Shown: piece by piece, positions 62,242 through 64,000 of the stretch | Layout: the number at the start of each line of letters is the position of its first letter | Position numbering within the stretch: position 1 is the stretch's first letter | DNA from: Rhodeus uyekii | Lineage: Eukaryota > Chordata > Actinopteri > Cypriniformes > Acheilognathidae | DNA: 64,000 bases | Assembly: GCA_037043235.1 (NCBI GenBank) | Contig: JAWRVZ010000064.1 | Location: 2,634,501 to 2,698,500 of the forward strand | Direction: 5' to 3' | Notes under the pieces: model-generated | Databases searched by the model: none | Seen by the model: only the letters and a program-made list of their open reading frames with translations | What the model was told of the DNA's origin: nothing | Translations under genes and position numbers: made by a program

Positions 62242-63150
62242 CCCATGCAGTTGTCCATATTAACTAGCATTTTATAAAGTAAGTGCACTTTATTTTCACT
62301 AAAATAAAATGAAACCAAGTGCTTTTTTGGCTGTTGTTTTTTAACCAGTTTTCCTAGTCTCGGTAAGATCCGTTTGTCTTAAATTTGAATGCAAGGATTT
62401 TTTTCTTTTTTACTGTATTTTACACTGATAATTCCTTGAATAAAAGTTTTGAAATACATATTAAAATGCCTTGAAATTTGAAGGTGTATTGGCCATAGAT
62501 AGATAGACAGATAATGACTGCCTGAGACACAGGCACAGTTGGTAGGAAAAAAGGAAATGTTGAAAGAAAGAGTGGGAGGAATTGAATGATAAGTCATTAT
62601 TGTCATTATCACTGGGCTCTGGGTCAGGTTTCAGCTCATATGCACTTGAACCGCTTGATGTTTTCCGTTGATGTGCACTCTCATCTGAAGGCTTGAATCA
62701 ATATCAGCTCTTGCCCTCCAAATAGACCCACCCTCCCCTCCACGTTTACACTGCTAAAAGCCATAAGAGCAGAACAATCCATTATGCCTTCCCTTGTTAC
62801 GGTTACTATCTAGAGCTGTGCAATATTAACAATCAGAATCCCGTAACCACACACCTGTAAACACACATTCACGTCCACTTACGCAACACCGGCTTTTGTT
62901 ATGTGTACAAAGAAACAACAGGTTGTTGCAACTGACTCTGAGATTACTGTAATGTGCTTGTGTGTTTTTATTTCTGTGGTGTGTGATGTATAGGATAAAT
63001 CTTATGCTGAGTTGCATGTTATTTGAGGATTGTCTGCTGGATACTTGTGTCCAAAGTGGCCAAATTGTTATCAATTGTGTCCAACAATTGTTAATCGTTG
63101 AAGGGATAGTGAAACTTCTATAAGTAGCTCTCAAAATCTCAAAACTTCTG
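62242..63150. other. Intergenic DNA
   Basis: No genes recognised; a short (GATA)n-like run near 62495. Confidence 0.35.
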
Positions 63151-63155
63151 CATAT

Positions 63156-63440
63156 TGTCACATTACCAGCCACGCAACCAGCCACACTAGACTCCTACAC
63201 TGCGCCCACTCGTTCCCCGGAATACGGAGCACCTGCACCTGTCCCCAATCAAGAACACTATTTCACCAGCCTGCACCCAACACTCAGCGTCTGGTCTCAG
63301 CACTATTCAGACTCTCTCGCTACCTATGCTCAGTGACTTTGCCAAGCTACTCTCCTTTCCAAGCTACTTTCAAGTCTCCAGAAAATCTCCTAGTCCTCTC
63401 CACATTCTCCATCATCACATTCAAACTTGCCATGCTCCAT
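63156..63440 (+). repeat. LTR-like fragment
   Basis: tgtcacattaccagccacgc onward, C-rich, with ccccaatcaagaacac and cctgcaccc segments in the style of fish gypsy LTR promoters. No matching 3' end. Confidence 0.35.
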
Positions 63441-63775
63441 AATTTACATTTGAAAACAGAAATGAAGGAGAAAGGTTTACAGTAAATTATGAATTGTGTT
63501 GCTTTTCCTATTGTATTCTTTCAGAATACAAAAAATGCATACAAGTTGTACAGGCTACTTTTATGATATTTGGGGTGTTTTTTTTATCATTGTTGAAGCA
63601 TAACAGCATCTGTTTCGTCTGTTTTATTGTATAAAAAGAGCAGCATAAATATAGTACCTTACATTTTTGTGTCAGGCAGAAAAAAGATCAGCTTTGAAAA
63701 AGTCAAAGTTTTATTTTAATTAAGCTTATGTGTATTAATCCATTGACAGATTGTTGCTTTGAATGTTTGAACATT

Positions 63776-64000
63776 TGTCAGGGTTCTGCCACATTCGGTA
63801 CAGTCATTTCTTGGTGTTGTGGGAGAGCTCTGACACTAGTGTAATTTTTGAGCTGTCACAAGCTGTGCACTTTTTGTCCTAGTTCTTTGTCTTGTGTGCG
63901 GGTGTGATGATATCCAAGTCCCTGCATTACGCTCTTGTTCCGTTTCGGTTTTGTGGGGGATTTGGACATTCATGCACCGTGCGTTTTTCCTGTGTTGGCA
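63776..64000 (+). repeat. Start of an LTR running off the window
   Basis: tgtcagggttctgccac onward; C/T/G-rich sequence like the U3 of a common fish gypsy LTR. It continues beyond 64000. Confidence 0.45.

Overview
This window reads as teleost fish genomic DNA, probably from an otophysan such as a cypriniform. The basis is the repeat content: a Gmr1-type LTR element, DIRS-like elements, Tc1, Tigger and hAT DNA transposons, L2-type and RTE LINEs, a tRNA-derived SINE and several fish-style solo LTRs, all in AT-rich intergenic DNA. I found no convincing host protein-coding exon, rRNA or tRNA gene. Every substantial open reading frame belongs to a mobile element. Start codons below are the ATGs I consider real; several long frames begin further upstream only if GTG or TTG is accepted.

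Bases 1-15522 are a nested pair of LTR elements. The inner one (1-6021) is an apparently intact Gmr1-like Ty3/gypsy-group element with one uninterrupted gag-protease-integrase-RT-RNase H frame, the integrase lying before the RT. It sits inside the 5' LTR of a second retrovirus/gypsy-like element (6022-15522). That element has near-identical LTRs, a 631-codon gag and a pol frame joined to gag through one UGA in the strong readthrough context UGA-CUAG. Its pol carries two tandem retropepsin-like domains, the second without the catalytic triad, and is cut off early in RT. The element therefore looks young but dependent on another element's enzymes.

Bases 15523-28730 hold older debris: a diverged Gmr1-like LTR, a DIRS-like 5' relic split by a 712-bp hAT element with a perfect 8-bp duplication, the 3' end of a gag-only LTR element, a decayed Tc1 transposase, a solo LTR and a long-inverted-repeat MITE. 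Bases 28735-30953 are a complete gag-only LTR element with a 5-bp duplication and an 11-nt self-priming site of Tf1/sushi type, encoding a short gag-like domain followed by proline-rich minisatellites. A Tigger/pogo-like element follows at 31074-31940.

Bases 32-56 kb are mostly AT-rich intergenic DNA with scattered LTR pieces, an L2-clade LINE relic, three more DIRS-like fragments (tyrosine recombinase, RNase H and RT regions), an inverted pair of promoter modules, microsatellites, a Tigger MITE and a SINE. Bases 56427-59280 are an RTE-clade LINE with an open endonuclease-RT frame. It is flanked by 15-bp duplications although its 3' end is missing. Bases 60285-62241 (minus strand) carry a Tigger end fused to a second gag-only LTR element with a 33-bp minisatellite. 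The window ends inside the start of another LTR (63776 onward).
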